NCBI GenBank assembly: GCA_005116835.1
Contig: SWDM01000016.1
Location: forward strand, 709,570 to 773,569
Direction of reading: 5' to 3'
DNA from: Nitrospira sp.
Lineage (GTDB): Bacteria; Nitrospirota; Nitrospiria; Nitrospirales; Nitrospiraceae
Length of the DNA: 64,000 nt
Numbering within the stretch: the first letter of the stretch is position 1; each line of letters begins with the position of its first letter. Below the pieces are notes generated by a model. The model saw only the letters and a list, made by a program, of their open reading frames with translations, made no database searches and was not told the DNA's origin. The translations under genes were made by a program, and so were the position numbers. Positions 36,790 to 46,821 of this stretch are shown here, in pieces.

Positions 36790-37967
36790 CGCCGCTGTAT
36801 TTTCTTCCACAGGCCCCAGCATCAAGCGAAAGCGCGCCCCTGTCGAAGGTTCGCTCTTCCTCACGGACTATAGTCAAGGCCTTGTATCTGAAAAGTTGGG
36901 TGTTCTGGCTCTCGGCGCTGTTGTGCGCAGCGGCTGTGATGTATTGGGGCCTGATCGCTTCCGATCGTTATGTGTCGGAAGCCCATGTCATCATTCAACA
37001 GATAGACTCGCCGTCGGGAAAAGGCCTGGATATCTCAAGCATGATCGGCATGTCCGGAGGGTCGACCAGGGCGGACCAGATGTTTCTGCGTGACCATCTC
37101 TTGTCCGTCGACATGCTGGCGAAACTCGACTCACAACTCGGGTTGAGAGAACACTATAGCGATCGACGCTATGACATGCTGTCCCGTCTGTGGTCGCAGG
37201 ATATCTCGCAAGAATGGTTTCACTCCTATTATCTGAGGCGGATCGGCGTGGCGCTCGATGAGAACGCGGGCGTATTAATCGTCCGCGCTGAAGCGTTTAC
37301 CCCGGAGAAGGCGTATGAAATCACGAGCCTGCTGGTAGAGGAAGGGGAACGCTACATGAACCAGATGGCCCACCGTCTGGCTCAAGAACAGGTGGCGTTT
37401 ATTGAAAAACAAGTTGAGCAGACCAGTGAGCGAGTCATCAAGGCCCGTCAGGCAGTATTAGCATTTCAGAATGAACGCAATTTAGTGTCGCCGCAAGGTA
37501 CGGCAGAAGCGCTGTTCGCCATCATCAGCCAGCTGGAGGGGAGACTGATTGAACTCAAAACGAAGCGCGATTCGCTGTTGGGGTATCAACAGGCTCAGAG
37601 CCCAGCCGTCGTCGATCTGGATTTACAAGTTGCCGCAGTGAGTAAGCAGATTGCGCGGGAGCAGGCTCGGCTCACCTCCTCCCAGCGTCAAACGCTCAAC
37701 CGCATCGTCGAAGAATATCAGCGGCTTGAGATGAATGCCGAGTTTGCGCGGGAGATGTATAAAGCCGGGCTCACAGCGCTTGAGAAACAAAGAGTTGAAG
37801 CAGGTCGAATGCTCAAAATGGCGTCTGTCCTGCAGCACCCTACGCACCCGCAGTACCCGCTGGAGCCCAGGCGAACGTACAACACAACGGTGTTTATTCT
37901 GTCGACCCTTTTGGTGGCCGGTATCCTCACGCTATTGAAGGTGATCGTTCGCGATCATCGGGACTGA
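36786..37967 (+). CDS. kpsE: Capsule export inner-membrane/periplasmic protein KpsE
   Basis: 393 residues of the PCP-3 family. One membrane helix near residue 35-60 (WVFWLSALLCAAAVMYW), a long periplasmic coiled coil (about 190-350) and a second helix at the C-terminus (TTVFILSTLLVAGILTLL). It bridges the ABC exporter and the outer-membrane channel. The start overlaps kpsT (ATGA). Confidence 0.92.
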   Translation: MTPLYFLPQAPASSESAPLSKVRSSSRTIVKALYLKSWVFWLSALLCAAAVMYWGLIASDRYVSEAHVIIQQIDSPSGKGLDISSMIGMSGGSTRADQMFLRDHLLSVDMLAKLDSQLGLREHYSDRRYDMLSRLWSQDISQEWFHSYYLRRIGVALDENAGVLIVRAEAFTPEKAYEITSLLVEEGERYMNQMAHRLAQEQVAFIEKQVEQTSERVIKARQAVLAFQNERNLVSPQGTAEALFAIISQLEGRLIELKTKRDSLLGYQQAQSPAVVDLDLQVAAVSKQIAREQARLTSSQRQTLNRIVEEYQRLEMNAEFAREMYKAGLTALEKQRVEAGRMLKMASVLQHPTHPQYPLEPRRTYNTTVFILSTLLVAGILTLLKVIVRDHRD

Positions 37968-37975
37968 TATGCGCT

Positions 37976-39880
37976 ATGCAGCAGGTTGATGACAAACTAC
38001 TTGAGCACAATGAAACCATGAGCACAAAGACATACCGCCCAACCCTGGCGCGCCAAGACGCGCCCGGTTCCAATCAACGCCGCAACTCCAAGGCTGACCC
38101 ACGTTTCACGTTTCACGTTTCACGTTTCACGGTATTGATAGCGGCTCTCGCCCTGTCTGGTTCCGCCTGGGCGGCTGACGATTTCTCCGGTGGGATGGGT
38201 TTGGGAGCATCGGGGATGTTTGGCGGGACCAAAACACTCCAGGCGAACCAAACCCCAGGGATGACCTCCCTGCCTCCTGTGGCAAAGCCGGTTCCTCCTG
38301 TTTCAGCTCCTCCTGAAACAGCCAGTGAGATTCATCCCGACTCCCAAAAGCCACGCGCCTCGGCGGCACACATGAAAAGCGCCGTATTCGGGGCACATCT
38401 CTTTACCGGAGCCTTTGCGCGCCAGGGGCCCACTCAGTTTAATCCGGACTATTCGATAACCATCGGGGACAGTATCAGGTTGCGGCTGTGGGGGAGCGTG
38501 ACATTCGACAATGTCATGCTCGTCGATGCGCAAGGGAATGTGTTTTTGCCGAATGTGGGGCCGGTGAAAGTACTCGGGGTTCGAAACCAGGACTTGCAGG
38601 AGACTATAGAAAAAGCCGTTCGGCGCAACTTTCGCGCGAATGTCTTCAGCTATGCCAGCCTCGCGGAAGCACAACCGGTGCGAGTGTTTGTCGGCGGCTT
38701 CGTCAATCGGCCAGGTCTCTATAATGGGACATCGATGGATAGCCTCCTGCATTACCTGGACCAGGCTGGGGGAATCGATCTTGACCGAGGGTCGTTTTTG
38801 AACGTGCAGATCAAGCGGGGCAGCCAAATTCGGAAGGAAATAAGTCTCTATGATTTTCTGCTCGACGGGCGCATCCCTCAAGTGCAGTTGGCTGATGGCG
38901 ATGTCATTTTTGTCTCCTCCCGCCAAAAGATTGTGATGGTCTCAGGCCTCGCAGAAAATGCGAAACAATTCGAGTTTGTGGGATCGGATTATAACGCGGC
39001 GGAAGTGATGAAACTTGCAAAGCCGTTCCCGCGAGCGACGCATGTGCGGGTGACGCGCAACACCGGCACCGTCAAAAACATTGAATACTACCCGCTGGAG
39101 AAGGCCGACAGTCTGCAACTGTTCAATGGCGACGAGATTGAGTTTACGTCCGACAAACGGCCCGGCACCATCACGGTGCGGGTTCAAGGCGAGCATATGG
39201 GTTCGCAGGAACATGTGCTGCAGCATGGAGCAAGGCTGGGAGAACTCCTGAAACAGATTGTCTTTAACGAACGGTCGGACGTGGGAAACTTGCAACTCTT
39301 TCGTCTCACGGTAAAAGACCGGCAAAGGCTCATCCTCCAGACTTCGCTGAAGAGCTTAGAAGCGGCGGTCCTCACCGCACGATCTGGCACCTTCGAAGAG
39401 TCACAACTTCGAGCCAACGAAGCAGGCTTGATCCTGCAATGGGTCGACCGGGCCAAAGATGTGGTCCCCACCGGCCAAGTTCTCATTGCACAAACCGGCC
39501 AGCGGGATGAATTGCTCTTAGAGCATGGCGATGTGATTCATGTGCCGGTCAAAGACGGGCTCGTGTTGGTGGGAGGGGAAGTCCTGTTCCCGAATACCAT
39601 CGCGTTTGAGCAGAAATTGTCGGTGCAGGACTACATCCAGAGAGCCGGAGGCTATACCCAGAATGCCGACCTGTCCCGTGTGGTCATCGCGCATCGCGAT
39701 GGAAGTTTTGACGAAGCCGATGACGGATTTTTCAGCGGAACGAAGGTCCAAGTCCGTGTCGGAGACCACATCCTCGTGCTGCCGAAAGTCGACATGAAAT
39801 CCCGGCAGATCGCCAAGGAAATATCGCAAATGCTGTTTCAGTTGGCGCTTATGGCAGGGGTGGTTGTAAGGCTCTTCTAG
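37976..39880 (+). CDS. kpsD: Outer-membrane polysaccharide export protein KpsD
   Basis: 634-residue channel protein with a Poly_export domain (YSITIGDSIRLRLWGSVTFD and following) and several SLBB beta-grasp repeats, for example VFVGGFVNRPGLYNGTSMD and LVLVGGEVLFPNTIAF. The signal sequence (VLIALALSGSAWA) is preceded by some 50 unusual residues read partly from a 7-bp tandem repeat, so the true start may be further in. It follows kpsE after 8 bases. Confidence 0.9.
   Translation: MQQVDDKLLEHNETMSTKTYRPTLARQDAPGSNQRRNSKADPRFTFHVSRFTVLIAALALSGSAWAADDFSGGMGLGASGMFGGTKTLQANQTPGMTSLPPVAKPVPPVSAPPETASEIHPDSQKPRASAAHMKSAVFGAHLFTGAFARQGPTQFNPDYSITIGDSIRLRLWGSVTFDNVMLVDAQGNVFLPNVGPVKVLGVRNQDLQETIEKAVRRNFRANVFSYASLAEAQPVRVFVGGFVNRPGLYNGTSMDSLLHYLDQAGGIDLDRGSFLNVQIKRGSQIRKEISLYDFLLDGRIPQVQLADGDVIFVSSRQKIVMVSGLAENAKQFEFVGSDYNAAEVMKLAKPFPRATHVRVTRNTGTVKNIEYYPLEKADSLQLFNGDEIEFTSDKRPGTITVRVQGEHMGSQEHVLQHGARLGELLKQIVFNERSDVGNLQLFRLTVKDRQRLILQTSLKSLEAAVLTARSGTFEESQLRANEAGLILQWVDRAKDVVPTGQVLIAQTGQRDELLLEHGDVIHVPVKDGLVLVGGEVLFPNTIAFEQKLSVQDYIQRAGGYTQNADLSRVVIAHRDGSFDEADDGFFSGTKVQVRVGDHILVLPKVDMKSRQIAKEISQMLFQLALMAGVVVRLF
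38101..38128 (+). repeat. ACGTTTC tandem repeat in the kpsD leader
   Basis: Four perfect copies of ACGTTTC. In frame they encode TFHVSRF before the hydrophobic signal core. Seven is not a multiple of three, so gain or loss of a unit would shift the frame. Confidence 0.8.
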
Positions 39881-39935
39881 AGGGTGGGTGAGTAAGGATT
39901 GAGGGCGAGTCTGCTCAAAGCAGAGGACTAGCACT

Positions 39936-42900
39936 ATGAGTAATAGCAGTAAGGAAAACAAAATCGAAGTGACTGAGCAACTCATAGATCCTGTAACTGA
40001 ATTGTCCTTCGATGGTCGTACCTATCCTATTGTCCTCCCTAACGCGGACACAGATTATATTCAGAAAAAACTACATTCGGAGAGAGTTCCCTATGAGCTA
40101 GGCATGCTCAGGGACATGCAACGACGTCTTTCGGAAGGCGATTTTGTACTGGATATCGGTGCCAACATTGGCAACCACACGTTATTTCTCGCAGTTGTCG
40201 CAAAGTGTACGGTCACCGCCTTTGAGCCCAACGAAGCTCTGTGTGGCCCACTGTTGAAAAGTATCGAATTAAATATGCTAGGCGACCGAGTTAGCGTCCG
40301 GCCTGTTGCGTTGGGCAAAGTGAAAGGAGAGGGGCACTTTACCAAAGTTACCCCGCAAAATCTTGGATCGCAAAGTATTACCTTAGGGGATGGCGGAATC
40401 CGGATCGCTCCGTTGGACAGTTTTAAATTTCGCAAGCCCATCAAGGCCATAAAAATTGACGTTGAAGGGATGGAGTTGGATGTTCTTGAGGGCGGTGTCC
40501 GTCATATCAAAAGAGATCGCCCAATCATTTACGTTGAGTGTCAGACCGAAACCGATTTCCGCACCATACACGACTGGTTTTCTAAAATTAACTATGGGTA
40601 CTGGGATACCTTTAACGCTACACCGACCCACCTGTTTCTACCTAATGAGCGAACAACTCTGGACCAACGGATCGCACGCCTTCAGTTCAAGATAGTGCAG
40701 GATGACTACCACTCAAGTATCCAGTTGTCCGCTGTTCGACAGAAACTGGACGATGTTCAGGTCAAATACCGCACGGCTACTGAAGAAGTCAGCATGCTCA
40801 AGCAGCGGGTGACACAGGAAGAGGTGGCCCGCAAGGTCGCGGAGCAAGCCCAGTGCCAGGCCGCTGGACAGCTTGAACAGGCCCAATGCTACCTCAATGA
40901 GGAACAGGCGGCGCTTCAGCAGCAGGTGGCGCAGTTGAGCCAGCAAGAGCATGCCCACCGTGCCGCGGCGGATGAAGCAGCGAAGACCCTCCCTCGTCAG
41001 AAAGCCGAACTCGAGGCGATGCGTGGCAAACTGGAGGAGGCCAATCAGAAGTATCGGGGCGCAACGGAAGAAGTCAGCACGCTCAAGCGGCAGTTGGCGC
41101 AGTTGAGCCAGCAAGAGCACACCCACAGTGCCGCGGCGGATGAAGCGGCGAAAAGCCTCCTTCGCCTGAAAGCTGAGTCCGAGGCGATGCGTGGCAAGCT
41201 GGAGGAGGCCAATCAGAAATATCGCGTGGCGACCGAACAGGTCAGTACGCTGAAGCAGCAGATCTCGCGGGAAGAGGCGATGCAACAGGGTGCTGAGAAG
41301 GCGCGTGCTCAGACCGCTGCCCAAGTGACGGAGATTCACCGCAGCTTCCAGGAGGAACGCAAAGTCCTTCAGCAGCAGCTTACCCAATTGAGCCAAGAGG
41401 GACAGGTGAAGACGGTTACTGTCCATGAAGGGGAGAAAAAACTTATCCGCTTGGAAGCAGAGCTAGAGGCTCGTTCCCGTCTGGAAGAGGTGAATCAAAA
41501 ATATCAGGCCGCCACTGAACAGGTCTCCCGGCTGACACAACAGGCCAAGCAGGAAGAGGTGGCACGCAAAACAACTGAGCAGGCGCTGCAAGCTGCGGAT
41601 AAAAAACTCACCGGGTTGGATACTGAGTTAGCGTCAGTGCGTACTCGGTTAGAGGAGTCGAACCAGAAGTACAGGGCGGTGACTGAACAGGTTGCCACGC
41701 TGAAGCAGCGGGTGATGGAGGAAGAGGCGGCCCGCCAGGTCGCCGAGCAGGCACTAGCCCAGGCCACCAGGGAACTGGCGCAGAGCCAGGCCCGGTTGCA
41801 AGACGAACGCTCCGCGCTGCAAGCGCAGATCGGGCAGCTGAAGGAAGAGGGGCAGGCGAAGACCGTCGCGGTGCACGAGGTAGAGAAGCAGCTCATTCGA
41901 CTCGAGGCCGAACTCGAGGTGGTACGGGGGCGGCTGGAGGAGGCGAACCAGAAATATCGCGGGGCGACGGAGCAAGTCAGCACGCTGAAGCAGCGAGTGA
42001 CGGAGGAAGAGACGGCCCGCCAGACTGCCCAGCAGGCATTGGCACAAGCTGCTACCCAACTGGACCAGACTCAGCGCAGCCTCCAGGAAGAACGCACCGC
42101 CCTCCAGCAACAGCTCGCCCAGCTGAACGCAGAGGGGCAGGTGAAAACAGTCGCTGTGCAGGCGGCGGAGAACAAACTCCTCCGGCTAGACGCCGAGCTG
42201 GAGACGATGCGCAGCCGGCTGGAGGAGGCGAACCAGAAATATCGCGGGGCGACGGAGCAAGTCAACACGCTGAAGCAGCGGGTAACGGAGGAAGAGACGG
42301 CCCGCCAGACTGCCCAGCAGGCATTGGCACAAGCCGCCACCCGACTGGACCAGACACAGCGCAGCCTCCAGGAGGAACGTACACGACTGGAAAGTGAGCT
42401 GGAGGCGGGTCGCGGCCAGCTGGAGCAGGTCACTAGGGAACTGGCGCAGAGCCAGGCCCGGATGCAGGAAGAACGCAGCTTGCTGCAAGAGCAGATTGCA
42501 GAGCTTGCTAAACAGGGGCAGGCGAAGACGGTGGAGGCGCGCGAGGCCGAGCAGCAGCTGGTTCGGCTCGACGCCGACCTCGATGCGGTGCGTGACCGGC
42601 TGGAGGAGGCCAATCAGAAATATCGGGGAGCGACGGAGCAAGTCAGCACGCTCAAGCAGCGGGTGATGGAGGAAGAGACGGCCCGTCAGGCAGCAGAGCA
42701 AGAGCTTCACGATGCCACCGCTCGGCTGGAACAGGCCAATCTAAAATATCGCCAGGTGACGGCAGAGGAAATCCCAAAGCTAAAGAACAAACTTGAAATG
42801 CAGTATTCGAAAATCCGTGAAGGCCAGCACACCCTTGAGCAACTTCGTCTTGACTTGCGGAAAGATAGAAAAACGGTCGCCGAGACAGCCCGACAGATCG

Positions 42901-45900
42901 AACAGGTGCGACAGCAGAAAAAAACTATAGAACACCAATTGGTGAAGACGCGCGGGATGCTGTCCTTTCAACTTGGCTATCTCCTCATTCATGGCTTCAA
43001 GTCAGTGAACGGATTTATGAACTTACCGTCAGCGCTGTTGGCTCTCCGCAAAGAAGCTGCCCAGCGTCGGAAAAAAAATGTATTCCTCCCTGGCCCTTAT
43101 CAGCTGCCATCGTCAGGGCAGTCCTTTACCCCCTCTCAGCCCACAGTGTTAATTGAGACCCTGCCTCATGAGCCACAATTGAATGGGCGCGAGATCTCGA
43201 TGGAAGCTGCGGTGCCCCGTACCACTGCGCTCACGGTTGCATCTGCTGTCGATCGCAAGCTCAATGTAGCCTGCATTATGGATGAGTTCACGTTCAGCTC
43301 TTATGAGCCAGAAGCCATCCTGCATCAACTGACCCCTAACAACTGGAGGGCCGAGTTAGAGGGCTCCAATCCCGACATGCTCTTTATAGAGTCTGCCTGG
43401 AGAGGGAAGGATGAGCTCTGGGGCAACAAGGTCGGCCATACCAGTGTGGAGGTGCAAGGTATCGTCGAGTGGTGCCGCGCGAAGAAGGTTCCAACGGTGT
43501 TCTGGTGCAAGGAAGACCCAATTCACTTTGAAACCTTCCTCAACACCGCCAAACTGTTCGATTATGTGTTCACCACGGATATCGATTGCATCCATCGTTA
43601 CAAGGGGGCGTTAGGGCATGACCGTGTCTACCTCCTGCCCTTCGCCTGTCAGCCGGCTACCAACAATCCGATTGAAACGTACGAACGCAAGGATGCCTTC
43701 TGCTTTGCCGGGGCCTACTACGTGCGCTATCCCGACCGCACGCGCGATCTTGGGAACTTTGTCATGGAACTTCCGGCTTTCCGGCCATTGGAGATCTACG
43801 ACCGTAACTACGGCAAGAACGATCCCAACTATCAGTTCCCAGAGGAATACCGCCCTTATATCGTTGGCACCCTCCCGTTCGACCAGATCGATAAGGCTTA
43901 CAAGGGCTATCGGTATGCCATCAACCTCAACTCGATCAAGCAATCGCAATCGATGTTTGCCAGGCGCGTGTTCGAGTTGCTGGGGTCCAATACCATTACC
44001 ATCAGCAATTTCTCGCGAGGTGTTCGCCTCCTCTTTGGCGATCTGGTCGTCACCAGTGACAGTGGTCATGAAATTGTCCGCCGTCTACAGACCCTGGCGG
44101 ACAATGAAGCACAGAGCCGCAAGTTCAGGTTGGCCGCGCTGCGCAAGGTGATGCGCGAGCATACTTATGGTCAGCGTTTGGCCTATGTCGTCTCCAAGGT
44201 CAGCGGCAAGGCAATAATACAATCCTTACCCCATATTGCCGTGCTGGCCTATGCGGTGAACACAAATGAGCTGGATACGATACAAGCAAATTATCAACGC
44301 CAGCGTTATGCCAACACCTCATTGTACGTTGTCGTAGCTGATGGCATTACTCCACCAGTGAGTGGCGATGCCCGAATCCATTTCATTAATAATGAACAGG
44401 CCAAGGAGATGGTGATTGACAGGCTCGACGGTAAGGCCGACTTCGTCGCCGGCATGGTCTCGGCCGACTATTACGGGCCCAACTATCTGGAGGACATTGC
44501 CCTGGCGACGCGGTATACGCAGGCGGCACTGATCGGCAAAGCGGCACACTATGCCTGGGGAGATGGTGGATTCCAGCTGAAGCAGCCGAACGATGCCTAT
44601 CACCCGGTGCAGTCCCTGCCGGCTCGCGCTGCTGCCATCCGGCGTCAGCTGATCGCCAACGAATTGGTCCTGGCCTGGGTGCAGTCGCTGGGCACCCGCC
44701 GACTGCGTGCTGACCATGGCTTAGCTATCGACGAGTTCAACTACTGCGAGCAGGGGGCTAGTACCGAATCAGCGCTAGTACAAGAGCAAGTCGATGATCT
44801 GCCCGGTCTCAATACCGGAGTATCTATAGACCATCTGCAGGAGAGAGCAGAACGCATAGAGCCGGAAAGTAACCGGCACGATGATTGTCCGAGGCTGACA
44901 GGCAAACAGCTGGCAACTGACTTTGGCAAGATGCCCAGTGGCGCGATTACTTTGACAGTTGATGCCCAAAGCTGGCTGGTTGGATCCACGCTACCGGACG
45001 GTAAGCATGAATATCTCTATGCCACGGTAGAACACAGTCCGGAAGCCCTAGGCTTTACCGATCACTTCAAGGTCTATCTGGATGTTACGCCGGGGCTGAA
45101 CATCCAGTTGGTGATCCAGTTTCTGGATGCCCAGAAACAAAAAATCAGTCACGTCATCCAGCAGGCGAATCGCAACCAAGAAGCAGTCATTCCGCCCGGT
45201 ACCAATAGGATTCGCTTAGGGCTGCGTTTCTATGCCGGGGGCCAGGCCGAAATCAAAAGCCTGGCGCTCGGACACCGCAATTTACAGCCGGCGGAGATAA
45301 TTGGCCAGGCAGAACATTTACTCCTGACCAATCACTATCCGTCATATAGCGATTTGTACCGCAACGGGTTTGTCCATACGCGCGTGCGAGCCTATAAAGC
45401 GCGCGCGGTGCGTTGTGATGTCTTCAGAATGCGCCCCGACGAGGCCGTTTCCTATCACGAGTTCGAAGATGTCAATGTCATCACCGGCGCCCAAGAGGTG
45501 TTGCACCAGATGCTCGCCAGCGGGCGCTACAAGAGCGTTCTAGTACATTTCCTCAACGAAGCGATGTGGCAAGTGCTGCAGCATCACATTGGGCAAGTTA
45601 AGACTTATGTATGGGTGCACGGCGCGGAAATTCAGCCTTTTCATCGGCGCGACAATTTCGAGAACGATCAACAGCGGGAAGCGGCCAAAATTCAGAGTGA
45701 GGCTCGGATGAGCTTCTGGCGCGGTCTTCTACGGAAGATGCCGGAGAATTTGAAGCTGATCTTCGTGTCCAATTACCTCGCTGAAGTCGTGATGGAAGAT
45801 TTGGGATTCCGTTTGCCGAAGAAGCACTATGAGGTAGTCCACAATCCGATCGACACAGACCTTTTTGCTTACCATCCCAAGCCGACTGAGCAACGGAAGA

Positions 45901-46469
45901 AGATTCTCTCAATCCGGCCCTATGCGTCACGCACGTATGCAAACGATCTGAGCGTGAAAGCCATTCTGGCTCTTACGGGTAAGCCTTACTTTAAGGATCT
46001 CGAATTCCGCATAATCGGCGACGGCAAGTTGTTCGATGAGGTCTTGGCGCCGTTGACCGGTTTCAGTAACGTTTATATAGAGAAACGTTTCCTGACACAG
46101 GCGGAGATTGCGACGCTTCACCGAGAATACGGCATTTTCCTCTGCCCGACGCGAATGGATACCCAAGGTGTCTCGCGTGACGAGGCGATGGCCTCAGGCC
46201 TGGTCCCTGTGACCAATGCCGTGGCGGCGATTCCGGAGTTTGTCGATGATAGTTGCGGGATTCTCGCGCCGGGAGAGGATGCCGAGGCCATGGCGAGGGG
46301 GATGGCTCTGTTGTATGAGCATCCACAGAAATTTGCCGCAATGTCAGAAGCGGCAGCGAAACGTGTTCGGGCGCAGAGTGATGCTCAGCGGGTCATTAGT
46401 GCGGAGCTTGCCATTGTAGTAGACGATTTGGAACAGATTAAAGATAGCGTCCTAAAGGATGCCGCATAA
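39936..46469 (+). CDS. Giant fusion: FkbM methyltransferase, coiled coil, glycosyltransferases
   Basis: 2177 residues. Residues 1-235 are an FkbM-type methyltransferase (VLDIGANIGNHTLFLA, FEPNEAL, IKIDVEGMELDVLEGG). About 250-1010 is a repetitive coiled coil with units such as LEEANQKYRGATEQVSTLKQ. About 1105-1420 is a CgeB/DUF3880-type glycosyltransferase (PTVFWCKEDPIHFE, VYDRNYGK-like IYDRNYGK). About 1425-1580 resembles a GT2-like half domain. About 1824-2165 is a GT4 enzyme (VVHNPIDTDLF, TQGVSRDEAMASGLVPV). It probably builds or modifies the capsule repeat at the inner membrane; the coiled coil may set chain length or scaffold, as in some O-antigen enzymes. That last point is inference. 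Confidence 0.9.
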   Translation: MSNSSKENKIEVTEQLIDPVTELSFDGRTYPIVLPNADTDYIQKKLHSERVPYELGMLRDMQRRLSEGDFVLDIGANIGNHTLFLAVVAKCTVTAFEPNEALCGPLLKSIELNMLGDRVSVRPVALGKVKGEGHFTKVTPQNLGSQSITLGDGGIRIAPLDSFKFRKPIKAIKIDVEGMELDVLEGGVRHIKRDRPIIYVECQTETDFRTIHDWFSKINYGYWDTFNATPTHLFLPNERTTLDQRIARLQFKIVQDDYHSSIQLSAVRQKLDDVQVKYRTATEEVSMLKQRVTQEEVARKVAEQAQCQAAGQLEQAQCYLNEEQAALQQQVAQLSQQEHAHRAAADEAAKTLPRQKAELEAMRGKLEEANQKYRGATEEVSTLKRQLAQLSQQEHTHSAAADEAAKSLLRLKAESEAMRGKLEEANQKYRVATEQVSTLKQQISREEAMQQGAEKARAQTAAQVTEIHRSFQEERKVLQQQLTQLSQEGQVKTVTVHEGEKKLIRLEAELEARSRLEEVNQKYQAATEQVSRLTQQAKQEEVARKTTEQALQAADKKLTGLDTELASVRTRLEESNQKYRAVTEQVATLKQRVMEEEAARQVAEQALAQATRELAQSQARLQDERSALQAQIGQLKEEGQAKTVAVHEVEKQLIRLEAELEVVRGRLEEANQKYRGATEQVSTLKQRVTEEETARQTAQQALAQAATQLDQTQRSLQEERTALQQQLAQLNAEGQVKTVAVQAAENKLLRLDAELETMRSRLEEANQKYRGATEQVNTLKQRVTEEETARQTAQQALAQAATRLDQTQRSLQEERTRLESELEAGRGQLEQVTRELAQSQARMQEERSLLQEQIAELAKQGQAKTVEAREAEQQLVRLDADLDAVRDRLEEANQKYRGATEQVSTLKQRVMEEETARQAAEQELHDATARLEQANLKYRQVTAEEIPKLKNKLEMQYSKIREGQHTLEQLRLDLRKDRKTVAETARQIEQVRQQKKTIEHQLVKTRGMLSFQLGYLLIHGFKSVNGFMNLPSALLALRKEAAQRRKKNVFLPGPYQLPSSGQSFTPSQPTVLIETLPHEPQLNGREISMEAAVPRTTALTVASAVDRKLNVACIMDEFTFSSYEPEAILHQLTPNNWRAELEGSNPDMLFIESAWRGKDELWGNKVGHTSVEVQGIVEWCRAKKVPTVFWCKEDPIHFETFLNTAKLFDYVFTTDIDCIHRYKGALGHDRVYLLPFACQPATNNPIETYERKDAFCFAGAYYVRYPDRTRDLGNFVMELPAFRPLEIYDRNYGKNDPNYQFPEEYRPYIVGTLPFDQIDKAYKGYRYAINLNSIKQSQSMFARRVFELLGSNTITISNFSRGVRLLFGDLVVTSDSGHEIVRRLQTLADNEAQSRKFRLAALRKVMREHTYGQRLAYVVSKVSGKAIIQSLPHIAVLAYAVNTNELDTIQANYQRQRYANTSLYVVVADGITPPVSGDARIHFINNEQAKEMVIDRLDGKADFVAGMVSADYYGPNYLEDIALATRYTQAALIGKAAHYAWGDGGFQLKQPNDAYHPVQSLPARAAAIRRQLIANELVLAWVQSLGTRRLRADHGLAIDEFNYCEQGASTESALVQEQVDDLPGLNTGVSIDHLQERAERIEPESNRHDDCPRLTGKQLATDFGKMPSGAITLTVDAQSWLVGSTLPDGKHEYLYATVEHSPEALGFTDHFKVYLDVTPGLNIQLVIQFLDAQKQKISHVIQQANRNQEAVIPPGTNRIRLGLRFYAGGQAEIKSLALGHRNLQPAEIIGQAEHLLLTNHYPSYSDLYRNGFVHTRVRAYKARAVRCDVFRMRPDEAVSYHEFEDVNVITGAQEVLHQMLASGRYKSVLVHFLNEAMWQVLQHHIGQVKTYVWVHGAEIQPFHRRDNFENDQQREAAKIQSEARMSFWRGLLRKMPENLKLIFVSNYLAEVVMEDLGFRLPKKHYEVVHNPIDTDLFAYHPKPTEQRKKILSIRPYASRTYANDLSVKAILALTGKPYFKDLEFRIIGDGKLFDEVLAPLTGFSNVYIEKRFLTQAEIATLHREYGIFLCPTRMDTQGVSRDEAMASGLVPVTNAVAAIPEFVDDSCGILAPGEDAEAMARGMALLYEHPQKFAAMSEAAAKRVRAQSDAQRVISAELAIVVDDLEQIKDSVLKDAA
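41020..42720 (+). repeat. Coiled-coil coding repeats in the giant gene
   Basis: Stretches around CGGCTGGAGGAGGCGAACCA recur at 41931, 42216 and 42597 (distances 285 and 381 bp, both multiples of three) and more weakly upstream. Long parts of neighbouring units are nearly identical in DNA, so copy number may vary by recombination. Confidence 0.8.
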
Positions 46470-46821
46470 TCTCCGCAGCATAAAGTCAATGGGTACCTAC
46501 ATTCGGCAACGTGTACCATGTTGTTGGAAGTGGCATTCGACCATGCTCCAGAGTCCAGCGCCTGGGCGCCGCGCCAGGCTGTGTAGTTTTTAAATACGGC
46601 GACCTCGACTTGGTCGGACTGGGCCAACGTTACGTGATTTGCACGAAAACCAGGTTGCCTCTGTTCATCGATGCACGCCGTGAGTGAGTTATTCGCAGGA
46701 TGGTTATTCAACGAGGCACGACTCAAATCGAAACCAATAAAACTTGAGATACCCATTTAGAATCAAACCAGTATCGTGGTTCAACCGGTTAATGTCCGGA
46801 CACAGTGATTCGAGGGCTCTA
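46470..46821. other. Gene-free stretch after the giant gene
   Basis: No convincing gene. A 124-codon open frame on the minus strand (46385-46756) overlaps the end of the giant gene and shows no family features, so it was left out. No promoter or terminator was clear. Confidence 0.35.

Noticed and set aside
38101..38128. CRISPR-like array
   Set aside because: A 7-bp perfect tandem repeat without spacers; no cas genes in the window.
40713..42710. Several long minus-strand open frames rich in Leu and Arg
   Set aside because: Antisense of the coiled-coil repeats; caused by biased codon use there.
46385..46756. 124-codon minus-strand open frame after the giant gene
   Set aside because: Overlaps the end of a solid gene, has no recognisable motif and no ribosome-binding site.
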